From the NCBI GenBank assembly GCA_033980235.1, contig CM067067.1:18543239-18607238 (forward strand): DNA of 64,000 bases, in the 5' to 3' direction. Positions 24,966 to 37,879 of this stretch are shown here, piece by piece (within the stretch, counting starts at the first letter, position 1; each line of letters starts with the position of its first letter). The translations under genes and the position numbers were made by a program. Source of the DNA: Diadema setosum (Eukaryota; Echinodermata; Echinoidea; Diadematoida; Diadematidae). Under the pieces are notes generated by a model. The model did not search any database. It saw only the letters and a list, made by a program, of their open reading frames with translations, and was not told the DNA's origin.

Positions 24966-24969
24966 ACAG

Positions 24970-25063
24970 TCGAACCCATTGAGGACAGTTTGATTTTGCT
25001 ACAACATGCATTTCCCAGAGACGCTTGCCCGAGTATACTCGGGACTTGTCCTCAACGGGTTAA
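24970..25063 (-). mobile_element. Hairpin MITE, CCCGTTGAGGAC family, copy 1
   Basis: Reverse-complemented, it reads TTAACCCGTTGAGGACAAG, then GAGTATACTCGGGCAAG, then TAGCAAAATCA, then CCTCAATGGGTT. The ends form an imperfect inverted repeat. The same order occurs at 58377-58457 and, in weaker form, at 25162-25238. Confidence 0.7.
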
Positions 25064-25161
25064 TAAAACTCATGAATCCAGGAAAGCATGATAAGTACAG
25101 GGCTCAGTTACAAATTTGATCAGTAGTTATCTACATACACAATTTAACTTGGTGGAAGACT

Positions 25162-25238
25162 AGCCCGGAGTAAACTTGGGCAGGTGTCTATAAAAAAAAC
25201 ATGTGTTTTAGCAAAATCAGTTCATCCCCAATGGGGTA
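25162..25238 (+). mobile_element. Hairpin MITE, CCCGTTGAGGAC family, copy 2 (decayed)
   Basis: GCCCGGAGTAAACTTGGGCA, GTGTCTAT, CATGTGTTTTAGCAAAATCA and CATCCCCAATGGGGTAA follow the order of the 58377 copy, but the first terminus has been lost. It lies about 100 bases from copy 1 and points the other way. Confidence 0.5.
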
Positions 25239-25249
25239 AGCGATACTTG

Positions 25250-27430
25250 ATTAGTAAGCAACAGCATGGCACAGATTAATGTCTCTAGCCTAGTAGACCC
25301 AGAAAACTGTTATAAGTGTATTTCAATGCTGTTCTGCTTTTAAGCCAATTTCATGAATAGGATGGAGGCAGGGTGGGGGAGAATGAAAAATGCAGAGTCA
25401 TACCGGTATAAGTTGCGCCCCTGATTCCTGCAGGGGAGATACCACCTCTAATGCTCGGCGGAAAGAACATGTGATGCATGGTCTCTGTCAGTGACCTGTA
25501 AGTGCATTAGTTCCATTAGATTTCAGCTGCCTCTCTCGACTGTGATAATCTGCTTAGAGTCTCTTTGATCACCTGTTGTGTCTCTCAATAAATCACTAGG
25601 TTTGCCACCGGGCAGATTGGAAAATCTGCATTTAAAGGTTAATGTTGGTCAACCGTCACTGATCTTTTGCTAGTGGTATATGTTTCTCATTGTCTCTTTT
25701 CATAAACACACTATAAACCGTGTCCTCATTTGTGATGGCGTGACTTTTAACCTGCACAAATTTCAAATTGGTCTCTGGAGCCAGACATAGGATTCTGTGA
25801 ACAAAATTCAGTAAGGGAAAGTAGCTTAGAGATATGTACTACTTTACCATGCAAGTTTGGATGTGCGATGTAAATTAGCTCTTCAAGAAGTGGGAAGAGT
25901 GACGACAATGACAAATCAGCACTATAATCCAGTCTAAAGATGGGTGTATATAAAAATCCCTATAAGAGACATACATTGTGGGTAATGCACTTATACATCA
26001 GTAGCTGTATGGTCCTGCAAAGGTTTTGAGGGCGTAACCTGGTTCTTTGCTTTCTTGTGCCTTTATTCCTGTGTATGCATGCATATGTGTGTGTGTGTAT
26101 TTGTGTGTGTTTAAGTGTGTTTCCCAGTAATGTGAAGTTGGTGGGAAATTGATGATGCAGGATGATGTGCTATGCATCTATTCTATTTACCCCCCATTAT
26201 CTGTTTTCCCTCTTCAAGAATTGATTAAAAAAAAAATGAAATTGCTGTCAGATGTCTTTTGAAAACTGTCATCTCGCTAATGAGGTCAAATTTCTTTAGG
26301 TGCATTTAGTCAACCTGTTAGTCTTTTTCTATAGGTGTAAATCCCTTTCCCCATCTTTGGACACCTGATAAAACATCCAACTCTTTGGTCATTGAATTGA
26401 AGGGGATACTTCACCCTAATGAGAGGAACGTGCCTGTATGAATGCCGACGATAGCATGGCGATGAGATCTCGCATGAGAGGGTTAATTGTGAGGATGATT
26501 GACGCTGCCAGCGTACGTCAAACCCTGGTCATGACAAGAATAAAAAAGGTAGAAGACAGCCGTCCCTCCCCCCAAAGTTCTGCATGAAACTATTTCCTTC
26601 CTCAGTGAGACTATTAAAAAAGGACCAATTTTATGATAAATGTGTATATGATATGCAGTGGCTGCTGAAATTGAGGAGGCTTGAGGGGTATATATCATCC
26701 ACTTTTTAGCTCTAAAAAAGACAATTAATTCAGATAAACACACACACACAAAAGAACTCATGACTTCAGATATGTTACGTGGTCCCTGAAATAAATATAT
26801 ATGGGCCATGACGTGAGAAAAGGACCTTTAGCGCTGTCATGCACAAACACCAGAAAACGGCATGGAAGTTTGACAAGCCACTATGCGCATTAAAAAAAAA
26901 AGATTAGGAAGCTAGCTGCGTGCACATGCATTGATGCATCAAAAAGTGGCAGAATTTGGACAAAACATGTTTTTGAAATGCAATAATTAGGGCATTTATG
27001 AGTGGTATTTCAGAAAACAATTTGCATATCTAGACACGTCAGAGTTCATTCTGCAATGAAAACTCATTTTCGGTATTTTATGCCCTAAGGGCCCTTTTCT
27101 GGCGTCACGGCCCATTTTATATTAAAAGGATATTTGTGGCATGGATTGACATCATGTTTTCAAATGCAGAGAGTGTGAATGGAAATAAATTCCTGAAGGG
27201 GAAAACTCCATCTTTTTTTTTTGTACCTTACATTGTGCATGGAGGAGAATGAAGTTTACCTTAATCCCTTCTGTGGCAGTGAGTCAAATGTGTAAAAATA
27301 TCACACAAAATACCTATGGACAGGAAATAAATATAGCACCACAGAGGGTTGAATAAGCTGGATGACTGAGGTAAAATATTTCCCAGCCAGTTTCACACCA
27401 AAGCAAAGAGAGAATGATCTTCTCATGCTT
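25250..27430. other. Unique non-coding stretch with a TG microsatellite
   Basis: GTGTGTGT runs lie at about 26084-26120. The site near 25431 has a good acceptor (CCCTGATTCCTGCAG) and a GTAAGT 70 bases later, but all three frames between them are closed, so I do not call an exon. Confidence 0.45.
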
Positions 27431-27431
27431 T

Positions 27432-27650
27432 ATTCAATTCATTTTAATTCAGTCATTCTTTATCTCCATCCAACAAATGGCAATAGCATAATACAAAGTA
27501 TTTGACAATTTATATTGTTTGGACAATTTATAAGAAGTACAAATAAAATATAATGCAAATAGTACTAATCATAATACAATTAATAATGATGATAGCATGA
27601 GGAATGAGTGGATCCAGAAGGAAACATATGTGTACATCTAATTGAAATAG
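27432..27650 (-). repeat. Retrotransposon 3' tail
   Basis: TATTCAATTCATTTTAATTC, then TTTATCTCCATCCAACAAAT and CATAATACAAAGTAT follow the same order as the tails at 12830 and 37451. The minus-strand open frame across 27528-27878 is within or next to this untranslated repeat and is not a gene. Confidence 0.5.
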
Positions 27651-29367
27651 GTTCAGAGTATATGTCAGGTGTATTGGAAAAGGAGATGGAAGAAGAAATG
27701 GAAAAGATGAGGAGGAATTTTTCAGATGAGGGAATGGAGGAGAGGTGGAAGAGAAGGGACAGGTCATAGGGAAATCTTGGTAAAACAGGAAAACAAGCTT
27801 CCTACCAGTGAAAAAGATAAATTCCCAAAGACATGACATGAACACGCACACTCTCAAGTGATTAATGCACCTTAACAATAAAGGACATACTATACTTTTC
27901 TAAATTGCTTTCCACTTCCAGTCTCTTCTCAACCTTGAATGATGAATAATAATGATCTTCAACCATCCAGTGCCAGATTTTCATATATAAAAAAAAAAAA
28001 TGATATATTTGTGTTGAATTCTTTGTGAGCATTTTGACATGTCATTTACCGACTCCCTTCCTGGTCGATGATTGATTTTGCCCGCTGACGAGAGCAGTTG
28101 CCCGATACCATGCAAGGTGATTTAGAAAGATTTCAAGAGTTTTCTCGGATATTCAGATGGACCTTGAAATCCTATCAAATCTCTTGAATAAATCATCAAA
28201 ATTTCACACTCCAGTGTCTGAATGCTACCAGCAGTTCAGTGGAAGGTCACATTTCAAATCAAAAGACCACAAAGCAAATCATATAGTGTTCCCCATTTAC
28301 TCCTGACATTAAGATGAAGAATCGCCGAGTGCCCATTTGCAATCCATTTGTCAAAAAAATACAGACCCCAGTGCTCCCATGATGCACCTGAGAATCTTGC
28401 GTGGGTGTCTCGTGCAGCATCAGGAACTTCGAAAAACATCTTTTTCTAGATATATAAGTGTTGATGCAGCACTGGAAAAAAAAGAGGTACACATGTATGT
28501 TATGTACCAAGTAGTGCTTATGTGGGGAAAAACAACGGAGAAGACATATCCTCACCTTTCTTTCTGAAATAATTGTCTCAAATGATAATAATAACTGACA
28601 TGCTTAATATTTCAAAGTGTGTTAATGTGTATGTGTGTGTGTGTGTGTGTGGGTTGGGGGGGTCTATTAATTATAACCAGTTATGAAACACATGGCAAAA
28701 ATTACCTGATGCAACAGTTTTGACAGACATTTTATGGAAAGATGATGAAATAACATGAAGGATATATTCAACCTCTAAAACCTCTAAAGCCAAGACTGTA
28801 CCCAAGTCCAAAATCATTAAAACTCAAATAAAAAAGAGCAGAGGAATAACTTTCTTTGTTATCAATGCTAGGTAAAATTAAACACTGGAATATTATGTTC
28901 AGTGGAGGGTTAATCCTGTGGACACTTATTTTTAAGGTGGTGGTGGTAGGGGTGGGGGAGGGGCAAGGCAGGGTGTCTGGTATAAAGATGACAGTCTAGC
29001 AATTTTGACTTCCAAGTAAGGTATTTTGGGATGAGAAGGAGATGAGATCTTTGAAGTATACATGAATTTAATGGGGGGAGAAGTTTCACCTGTGACATGA
29101 TGGTAAAACCGATAATGAAGGAATTACCATAATACTACCACAGAAAGTTCTTTGAAAATACTTCATTAAACACAAAGAAAGAATGAATGGAAAGTCACTC
29201 TTGGACTGAGTCCAGTACATAGCTTTTTATATATGTATATATTTTAAGTCTATTTAACTTTCCTCTTTTTTTTCCATTCTCTTTCCATTCTCTTACCGAG
29301 GTGACCCATGAAATTGTTTGGACAGCTTTTGCCAATGATCTCCCAATTTTCTTCTTACACCATCTAG
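27651..29367. other. Unique non-coding stretch with a TG microsatellite
   Basis: (TG)n at about 28627-28651 runs into a short poly-G. Nothing else is supported. Confidence 0.45.
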
Positions 29368-29442
29368 TACCGTCTCAGCTCGAGCGACAGGGGGTCATTA
29401 GCGGACCTTAAACCGGCCATTCTCTGGAGCGATTCGTCACAG
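29368..29442 (+). CDS. Probable internal exon, 25 codons, unknown gene
   Basis: A strong acceptor (CAATTTTCTTCTTACACCATCTAG) precedes 29368, and a consensus donor GTAAGTGA follows at 29443. The 75 bases are phase 0 at both ends and open in only one frame: YRLSSSDRGSLADLK then PAILWSDSSQ. The other two frames contain stops, and the chosen frame meets a TAG immediately upstream, so the open frame matches the splice sites closely. GC content is well above the flanks, and seven CpG dinucleotides fall in 75 bases, unlike the surrounding CpG-poor DNA. I recognise no domain; the peptide is serine-rich. It would be one exon of a plus-strand gene with long introns, perhaps the gene that also uses 53257-53406. 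Confidence 0.5.
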
Positions 29443-32400
29443 GTAAGTGACCAAAGGATATTTGCTTAGAATTTTAGAAGCCGGAGTGAAGAGTTTTCTT
29501 AGTTCATTGAGACTTGCAGGCACAAAAGTTCTTGAGCGAGTAGACAATGGCACCAAAGCTAATGGCTAGAGGTGTTCTGCTGAGGAAATATAGCTTCTTA
29601 TTGGGTCTCTTGTTATTGAAGAAGAGGTAATAATGAGAATGAGTTTTTGTTGTTTTTTGAGAGGCAGTGCAACAAAGTCACTTGTTACATCTTTCCTCCA
29701 GAAAGAAAGAAAGAAAGAAAGAAAGAAAGGAATTGGGTTCAAGGGATTGGAAGACATGCAATGGGCAGTGCTCAGTTTCACACACAGAAAATAGTAGAAG
29801 CATGCTGCATTCCAACCATGATTGAAGTCATGAACTGGTGTGTCAGGGGAAAGAAAAAATACACCTCGCTGGATTCCTTTTCAATCAAATGTGTACATAC
29901 AAGCTACATCATTAAATTTAATTTGACTCTAGAAGGTGAAAACAATTGAAATGACTATGAATGCCTCATAAGAATTTGACAAAAGTTTTAGAGAAGTTTA
30001 TCATGACTTGTTTTATACTTAGCTGTAGTGAGCTGTTTTGGCAGCTTGGCATAGTATGCAGAATGTGCAGGTATCTCAGGTGGATTTTTGTTTTGTTTTG
30101 TTTTGTTTTTCTTTTTGACTGATGCGTTTCTATCCCCTGTTCCTTTGGAGACATCTTCACTGGAGCTGTCTATTAGAGTCTCAGTTATCAGTTTATCAGT
30201 GCCTTCCTGTTGTTTTAATTGCCATCATCATACCCTATAATGTTCATTCAAATGAAATTGGTAATTTCTGTTTTCAAGTGTAAAACAACATCTTCTATTG
30301 CTTGTTGCCCCCATGATACAACCCCCCTGGGGATTTATTTGATAGACCATTGTAGATATGCATGAGTTGAATGAACTTTCACACAATTCACTTTCAATCT
30401 TCATTCAGTTCTTACATCCTTTGATCATTCATTTGACAAGTGACACTATCTTGAGGATCGGAAGTGAATGTCCCCTGTTGTTTCCAGACGATTGTCATTA
30501 CCTCTTTATCACCATTGTAGTTTTTTACCCATCTGCTCAGAATAATTCTGGTGGTCTGGCTTATGACAATGGCTCCATTACCCCTGTTAGTAATCCCATA
30601 ATCCTATCAATCTTCTTTAATCCTGATGACACAAACTCTGGCTTCTTCTTCAGGCATGGATCTGTCTAGGATTTCATAAGCTCAGAGGGTTAGTTTAAAC
30701 ATCTGAGGACCACTGTTCCGATTCCATTGATGTCTCATGGCATCAAATGTCAAGAAATGAAATGAAATGAAATGAAATGAAATGTAGCATGAGTGCCAAC
30801 AGTAATGACAAACTGAAAGTGAACTTATGCACTGTCACCATGTTTAAGTTGACTTGAAATATGTAAAACAAATAAACAGTTTAAGTGTCATTGAAATATT
30901 CAACATGAAAATGTAACCTTTAAGAAAAAGTTATATTCATGAATAAGATATATCCAAAGTCAATGATATGATATTGTAATTTACTTTTGACTTTCCCATT
31001 GGTTTAGACACAAACATTTTTTTTTAAGTATTAATGATATTTGTGAACAGTTATGGACTTAGTGACCAATTCACCTAAAGGTCATCACTGTGAGGTTGTC
31101 ACAACAAAAATACTTGAAAGAAATTATATATTCTGTGTGATACATCCTCTTTTGACTCGCGTTATATGGTCACTAAAAAGGCAAATTATTTCTTGATAAA
31201 CAATTACGACAGGACTGACAGCCTAAATATGCTCCCTCTTAATATCCAATTCTAATGAGATTTCTGCCATTTTATTTGTCTGATTTTACCATGTGTATGG
31301 AATTAACTTCAGTATGCATTTGATAGCATTCTAAACCTTCTATCTGGTGACCATCAAGCAGTCTACACTTTGATTTAATATACTGAAAGAGGGGGAGTAG
31401 GCAGGCTCAAAAGATTACTTGATAATAGATTATAAAAAGCTTCATGAATATGACTGAAATACTGGATTTAAAAGTCCACCATCTGGAAATAGTTCTTACC
31501 AATATTATTTTTTTTTTCATCTCTCACCTAAAAAGCTTTAGATGGATCTTTTTCTTTTCCACATCTAGCCTAGATTGCAAGAGTTCAACTTGACTAAGAT
31601 GATATGGCAACAGATAAGGTTACCCTTTCAGGTTTTCTGTATAAGCACCTTCAGATTTTAACGCTCTCAACGATTCTCTAATAAAGCAGTACTTTTTATT
31701 TGTGGACTGACTGTGGGTTTGACATTAATGGTAAAGTGACTCAAGGCATAATGAAAATGGTGCAGTGATGTAATTACAGTATAAAAAACTAAAAAGATCT
31801 TTCTCATAACACGAAGACAAGAGGTACTTTTTTCCACACATTATTCTATCTGGAGGTCAGTGTAAAGTTACTTTTGAGAAGTAGAACTCAAACACACAAA
31901 TTTCAGCCATTGTTGAATACACTTTATTGATATATAATGCATTTTCATTGAATATTTGATATTCATAAATGGTATTGAATAAATAGTATTATGCTTTAAA
32001 TTGTGTGCATTCATACCTTTCATGATAATTACTAGTGGATGGTCTATATTCATTTTTAGTTTATGTCATTCTTAATGGAGTAGACTAAATAACATGACCA
32101 TTGATATGTACGCTTTTGATATCTAGAAAAAAAAAAACCCTGACGGTTGATAGATGAGAAGATAATTCAGGACTTTTGCATACAGTAGCAGTAGTATTTA
32201 CATTTTGCATTTGTTATGCAGTTGATCACCTCCTCTTCAAATCAGAGATAGTTGTGGAAAACAAACAAACAAACAGTGTAAAACCTCAGTTGGCAGGCTT
32301 TTTTGCATTATCATTTCATTTCAACTGCGCATTTGGGGGATGTTCACGCAAAATATGCAAAAAATGCAGCACAGAAGAGCACTTGACAAACCTCTGTCTG

Positions 32401-32567
32401 ACCGATTGTTTGAGTTGACTGCCAAACCATCCCGCAAACCACATAATGCGGGATCATTATTCTGCTTGGTTGGATTACACATATCCAGCTCACTTGGTAG
32501 GGGCATGCTCTTTTCAAGAGGAGTGCGGTTATATATATACTGGTGGCTTCTTGCTGGTGCCCATCAG
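29443..32567. other. Non-coding stretch with short tandem repeats
   Basis: Contains (GAAA)n at 29701-29728, TTTTG repeats at about 30089-30110 and (GAAAT)n at 30753-30784. The open frame at 30358-30669 lacks splice or domain support. Confidence 0.45.
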
Positions 32568-32618
32568 TGGCAGATATTAAGACACTATATGGTGGCGGAA
32601 TGTGGATACGAAGGTGGT
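32568..32618 (+). CDS. Weak micro-exon candidate
   Basis: The acceptor-like tract GGCTTCTTGCTGGTGCCCATCAG is followed by 51 bases and a donor GTGAGTAAG. Two frames are open (WQILRHYMVAECGYEGG in phase 0, ADIKTLYGGGMWIRRW in the other), so the frame cannot be fixed. The pyrimidine tract is interrupted by purines. It is listed because the splice pair is reasonable and the strand agrees with the other candidates. Confidence 0.18.
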
Positions 32619-33135
32619 GTGAGTAAGTCCTTTGTAATGACAGCATTACAACAACTGCTTGTTGCCTAAAAATATGATGCCATGATGTTAACCGGAATAC
32701 AGTCAGATATCTATTGAGCTAACCTTATGTATTTAGCTAACCTTTTGGTGTATTGTCAGTTTTGAGTGAGGAAGTGAATGTGCTTTATTCAGTGGCTACA
32801 CCTACTGTTTTTGGGTGAGCACAGGGAAGATATGTCACTATCCACTTTTAAATTCAAGTTTCAGTTCAGTTTCAGGTTTGTTTTTTTTTTAAATTCTCTA
32901 CTTGTACAAATAAAATTGTCATGACAAATCAACAATGCTCTCATCAAAATATGAATAAGAGTACCTAAAAAAATTACTATGTTTATACATGAACATACAT
33001 TACATGTTATGGAACAGGTGGAGGAGGATGCCATTGATAAACAGTTTGCGTGACTGAGGTAATGGCTTCTGGGTAATATATCTTGCAATTCTGTCTGGTT
33101 TTCAATGTAAAAACACACACACACACACACATTCC

Positions 33136-33376
33136 ATTGATGGTTTCAAAAAGAATCTCAAGACATACATTTTCAATTTAAATTAACAATATTGTATACC
33201 TGTATGTATAGTATGTGTACGTATATAGGCCTGTTGTTTGTTGGTTTATTGTCTTATTAGTTTCTGTGATACTGTTGTAACATGACACAATATGTACTCT
33301 GTTCTATAGCGCCTTGAGTATCTTTTTTAGGTAGAAATGTGCGCTTTATAAGAGTCTCACTATTATTATTATTATA
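33136..33376 (+). pseudogene. LINE 3' end: C-terminal stub, 3'UTR and (ATT)n tail
   Basis: After an (AC)n run the plus strand reads IDGFKKNLKTYIFNLN-stop, the usual FKKxLKxYL ending of a CR1/L2-type reverse transcriptase ORF. An untranslated segment follows with TAGCGCCTTGAG and GTGCGCTTTATAAGAGTC, ending in CACTATTATTATTATTAT. A GCGCCTTGAG / GCGC-TTTATAA 3'UTR with an ATT tail is typical of such elements in many animals, as recalled. The element is 5'-truncated almost entirely. Confidence 0.65.
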
Positions 33377-33379
33377 CAA

Positions 33380-36215
33380 AAAAAAAAAAATCACACACAC
33401 ACACAAAGTGATGAGCAACTCTTTGTACTTAAAATCCAGAGTCATCAACACCATGTACTTCAAATATCCATCTTGTTATCTCTTGTTATGGTGTTTCTTG
33501 GTTGTTTTATTCTGTTTTGATGTGACATACAAAAGAAAAAAAAAAATCTCCTTTTGAAGTAGTAAGAGACAAAGAAGAAAGTGAAATATCAGTATATAGA
33601 TTTTGTCACACAACAAATATGGCAGCAAGAACGGTATAGACTATTAAGGCAATGGGATGAAAATTACCTGTTAAGAGGGAGCAGAGAAGCAGGCATTGAT
33701 GCATCTCCACCAAAGGTCACGTCACATGGGGACCTCCTGGAGTCATGTCTTGGGAGATATTGTTCAGTCCCACAACAGAATCATAATAGCTAGAGTTGCA
33801 CTAGATTGTGTGGGCAAAGTGCTTCTTACATATTCAGTGAGCACACCTTATTGTCCCCTCTATCACACTATATCCTTCCACCTCGTCCCCCCCCCCCCCG
33901 AAAAAAAAAGTTAAATAGAAATAAGTAGATAACTAAACCAGAGAATATGGATTTAACTAGAGTTTTGTCCTGTGACAATATTTCGAATCTGAACAAAGAG
34001 AGAGAAAAAATATATGTTTATGTATTAATGTGTGTATGTATTACACACATACAGAATATAAGGGGTAGATTATAGCAGAGAGCATTAGAAAAAAATATTG
34101 AGCCCCCCCCCCCAAAAAAAAAAAAGAGTAAAGAAACAATAACCTTATATCTTCATTGATGCATGGTCACAAAAAAAACGAATATTTATGCTGAATGGTA
34201 ATCATCCTTCAAATTCAGTAAAATGTCATTAAGTAAAAAAATATGGAAGTATAAAGCAAGTTTTGTAGTCCTGATAGAATTGGTCCCAGGGCTTGCAAAA
34301 GGAGAATACTTTGTGTTGAGGCCAGTGCCCTTGCAGTCAACAGCATCTCTAGATATTTGGATGAGCAAGATTTTTATCAAACATCAACAACGGGTGTGGA
34401 AAAATTCAGGAAATTGAAGATGAAGAATGTTGATTCACTCATTATTCGTGCAGGAGCATCAATACTAAGCAGTAGAATATTAGAGTTACATGAGTTGGAG
34501 ATTCCAATTATCCCAGCCTTTGGTGTCACCTACACAATTAAAATCCACAGATCCATTCATCAAAGTGTGAACCCAAGAGATTTAAACACAACCACTGCTG
34601 CACTTCCTGTGGTTAGCACCATATTATTTCCTAACATCACACACATCTTTTCCAAAAAAAAAAAAAAAAATGAAAAGGTACATCTATTTTAATTCTGTCT
34701 TGTTCACCTTGAAATGCAGTATTACTCACCAACATCAACATTTACTGTTGAATCAGAAGAAAACATCATTTATATATATATATATTTTTTTTTTTTTCAT
34801 AACTGAAACTCAAATGAGAAAAGAATCTTTATTGCCGCCATACCAATAAAAGGACAAAAGTTGATGCACAAAAGTTTTTGCTATGATAAAGGAAGAGGAG
34901 GGGTGAAAAATTGCCCCGCTTTTTGGGAGGGATGTCTGATCAAAGGGGCAGCCCTCTGGGCTAGCTCATTGCGAGCAGCCTAAACCAGTCCTCCTAGCTC
35001 CCCCCCCCCCAACCCCATCCCCACCCGTCTCCCCATCCCACCCGTCTCCCCATCCCACCTCATTAAGGCTGACGTATAGGTGACGAGGAAGAATAGATAC
35101 CAAGGATGATTTGTGTCTGCACACATCCTTGGGATAGATACACCCCGGGTCTTTGCACTTCGGACCACATTATCAGAAATGATTTGTGGCTCCATAAACT
35201 ATTATCATCTCATCTATCCTTTTTTTTAGAATTTGAAAGAAGAAGAAAAAAGAAATGAAATACCTGGTACCGGTAGTCATGATTCTGCACTATTCTTAGG
35301 AGCTCCAAAAGCATAATCTATCTCTACTGGCTTTTATCTGGCCGTGATTACCTTTTCAAGTCCTTTTTTGCTCATTGAGTGCACCGAAGGGACCAGCACA
35401 GAAAAAAAAACCCCAACAAAATAGAATAAAAGCATGCTAAAAGAAGTGAAATGAGTCAACATCAAACTGTTAGGGACCCAGTTGATCAGCTTTTTGTATC
35501 CATTCTCTGTTGCCAAGTTGCATTTTGAGGCATAGGGGGTATGGTTGCAGACTCTTCAAATTGGGAATTTTTAAGTTCATGTTCTGCCAGCAAGCTTGGA
35601 TAAGATGTTATATCTTGGTGGCTGAGTAAGGATTATGGCAGGACCTGCAAGAAGAAGAAGGATGAGGATGACCTTGAAGAGGCAACCTATGGTTGATCAA
35701 ATATCCCTATTCCTCTCATTGCTGTTATTTACTTGACCAAGTATAGTGCAGTGTAGGAACTGTAATGTAAACATAAAATTTCTGAGGAACTTTTTTTTGT
35801 GTGTGTGTGTTTGTGTGTATTTCACACTACTTTTGGCTAGCAGGATTTCTAAAACCCATGAAAATATCTTCACATTTTTTTTTTTTTTTTTTGGCACATT
35901 TTGAATGGGTTGACGATTGTGCAGTGCAAATTGAAAAACCTGCAAATATGTTTTCTGCTCAGTGCGAAAAATTAATTGAGAAAAAAGTATCGACATTTAC
36001 AGCATTTCATTCAGGTGGCTGTAAAGTTCAGACTTGACATTATTGCTGTGACTGTTATGGTATTGTTATCTGTTCATCCTTTCATATGTGCAATACGAAT
36101 CTTACAACATATGCTAAACAACATCTTATATGAGGCAAAAATCATTTTGATAATCAAAATTATTTTCTTTCCTAAAGATCTGGCTCATTGGCAGTGAACA
36201 AAGTAGAACGATACT
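33380..36215. other. Non-coding stretch with homopolymers and small tandem repeats
   Basis: C runs at about 33888-33899 and 34105-34114, A runs, a TA run near 34771-34785, a duplicated CACCCGTCTCCCCATCCCAC unit at about 35022-35060, and a T run at 35876-35893. The open frames at 34223-34692 have no supporting splice sites. Confidence 0.45.
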
Positions 36216-36222
36216 AAGATTT

Positions 36223-36975
36223 ATTCAATTCAATTCAATTCAATTCAATTCATGCTTTATTTCATTTTTCGAAAAGCATTTCACTTTCTTTGGTAACAGA
36301 GATTAAGGTTGCATAGTCAAGACAAAGTAAATTGAGAAAAATAAAATCGAGGAACCTTGGAATAAGAAATACGTTGTAATGAAACTTGACTGAAGTGATA
36401 AGAACGACATAATACACAAAAATGATGGGATGCGTGAAAAGGATACCATTATATAGAAAAGTATAGAGAAATAGATGCAGAAATAATATAAATGAAATCA
36501 AACCTACTCTGTAGGTGTCTCAGGACAAGAGAGACGAGAAAATACGGTATATCACTTGTAAGCCAAGTTCTTCGAAAAGGAATTGAAATAAGCCAACAGG
36601 CTAATTCAATTCTGTGGGATCATAAAATTGCAATAAAAAAAACTTTAATCTTCTTTTAAATGAATATATAGAGGGGGAATCTTTTATATCATTATTCAGG
36701 GAATTCCAGTAAGTTGGGCCAGTGCAAATAAGTGTGTTTTTAGCAAACATCGTTTGTTGATTACTGTAACCAGAGATAGACCCCTGAAGCTACCACAGGA
36801 GATAGTGGGAATGGCATCTTTTATCATTGCTGGAATTATTATCATTTTTCTTTGTAGACACAGATATTGCATGATTGAAGGTCAGAGCTCAAGTTGACGT
36901 ATGGATTATGTCGATTGAGTACAGATTTCTTCTTCAAAAGACAATATCATGGTCATATCTACGTCGGTTATCACA
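36223..36975 (-). pseudogene. CR1/L2-like LINE 3' end with C-terminal remnant and (TTCAA)n tail
   Basis: Reading the minus strand towards 36601, the frame gives SGYSNQQTMFAKNT, ICTGPTYWNSLNNDI, KDSPSIYSFKRRLK and FFLLQFYDPTELN-stop. This is the GPxxWNSL...FKxxLKxxLL ending of non-LTR reverse transcriptase proteins. Further upstream (about 36840-36970) traces such as RRRYDHDIVF and NLYSIDIIHTST appear between stops, so the remainder is decayed. After the stop comes about 350 bases of untranslated sequence, then a tandem ATTCA/TGAAT tail at 36223-36252. The tail and the TTTATTTCATTTTTC block also occur at 21509, which identifies that fragment as the same kind of element. Confidence 0.75.
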
Positions 36976-37450
36976 GGGCAGTAATTTAACAACTTAGAAT
37001 AATTTTGCAGCAACAAAAGCATTGTGAAGATAATTTCGTGACGTGCAAAAAAATATATATGTATTTATTAGTCTGTGATTTCCAGCAGGGCATAATAGGA
37101 CTTGAAAGGAGGTTTTGCAGATGATAGATTGGATGGTTTTCCCATCTGTTGGACTCTTTTATGAATAATTACCAGTCATTGAACTTGATGATATATCCAG
37201 GAAGAATTCCAGAGAAGCTGCCCCATACTAGGCATTCACAGGCTCTGTTCCACCCATAGCTTTGGGACGCCCCCCCCCCCCCTGAAATTGAATTTCTTGC
37301 AAAACTACAATTTCAGAAGGGAAACATTCAATTTAGGATAAAGGATTTAAAGATAACAAATGTGATGGAGGTAGTGGGGTGATTTTGCTTTTAGTCAAAT
37401 CTACAGTTTGGCAACATACATGTTTTTCAAAAAGAGTGTTTATTTGATTC

Positions 37451-37570
37451 TATTCAATTGAATACTTAATTTTCATCCAACAAAAGCAATCAACACATAA
37501 TACAAAGTATACATTTTTCAATTCATATTGTATAACAATTTGAAATAACTTTTGTATCGCTGATTACTTT
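37451..37570 (-). repeat. Retrotransposon 3' tail
   Basis: TATTCAATTGAATACTTAAT then TTTTCATCCAACAAAAGCAA and CATAATACAAAGTATACAT. The last block is nearly identical to those at 12830 and 27432. It is followed closely by a long TG microsatellite. Confidence 0.5.
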
Positions 37571-37576
37571 TAAGTA

Positions 37577-37578
<2 letters not shown>

Positions 37579-37613
<35 letters not shown>
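37579..37613. repeat. (TG)n microsatellite
   Basis: About 17 uninterrupted TG units. Confidence 0.95.
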
Positions 37614-37614
<1 letters not shown>

Positions 37615-37761
37615 TAGCAATGAATTTGACAACACATTTAATTCAGGTCTATGTATCATTGAAATAAAGCTTTGTCCTACCTTCTTAGCTTTACCTGTTT
37701 TTATCATACCATTTGTGTTGCTGTTTGTAGTATTGCAGCTGTAATCACTGTCATACCAGGG

Positions 37762-37876
37762 CCCCGTTTTATCAAAAGATATAATCGATTATAAATTTCC
37801 TTACCACACAGGCTGCCATAGACTTATAATAGAAATCAACTATATAATCAATTATAACTCTTCATAAAACAGGGCC
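37762..37876. mobile_element. Short MITE with GGGCCC ends
   Basis: The left end GGGCCCCGTTTTATCAAAAG pairs with the right end CTTCATAAAACAGGGCCC. Just inside, TATAATCGATTATAA and TATATAATCAATTATAA also pair. Only 115 bases long and non-coding. The GGGCCCCGTT start is shared with 15845-16025, though the interiors differ. Confidence 0.7.
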
Positions 37877-37879
37877 CAA

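Noticed and set aside
25431..25500. Exon between a good acceptor and GTAAGT donor
   Set aside because: All three frames contain stops between the two sites.
32340..32669. Plus-strand 109-codon frame as a gene
   Set aside because: Both strands are open in this interval and the frame crosses probable splice signals; only the short 32568-32618 segment is kept as a weak candidate.
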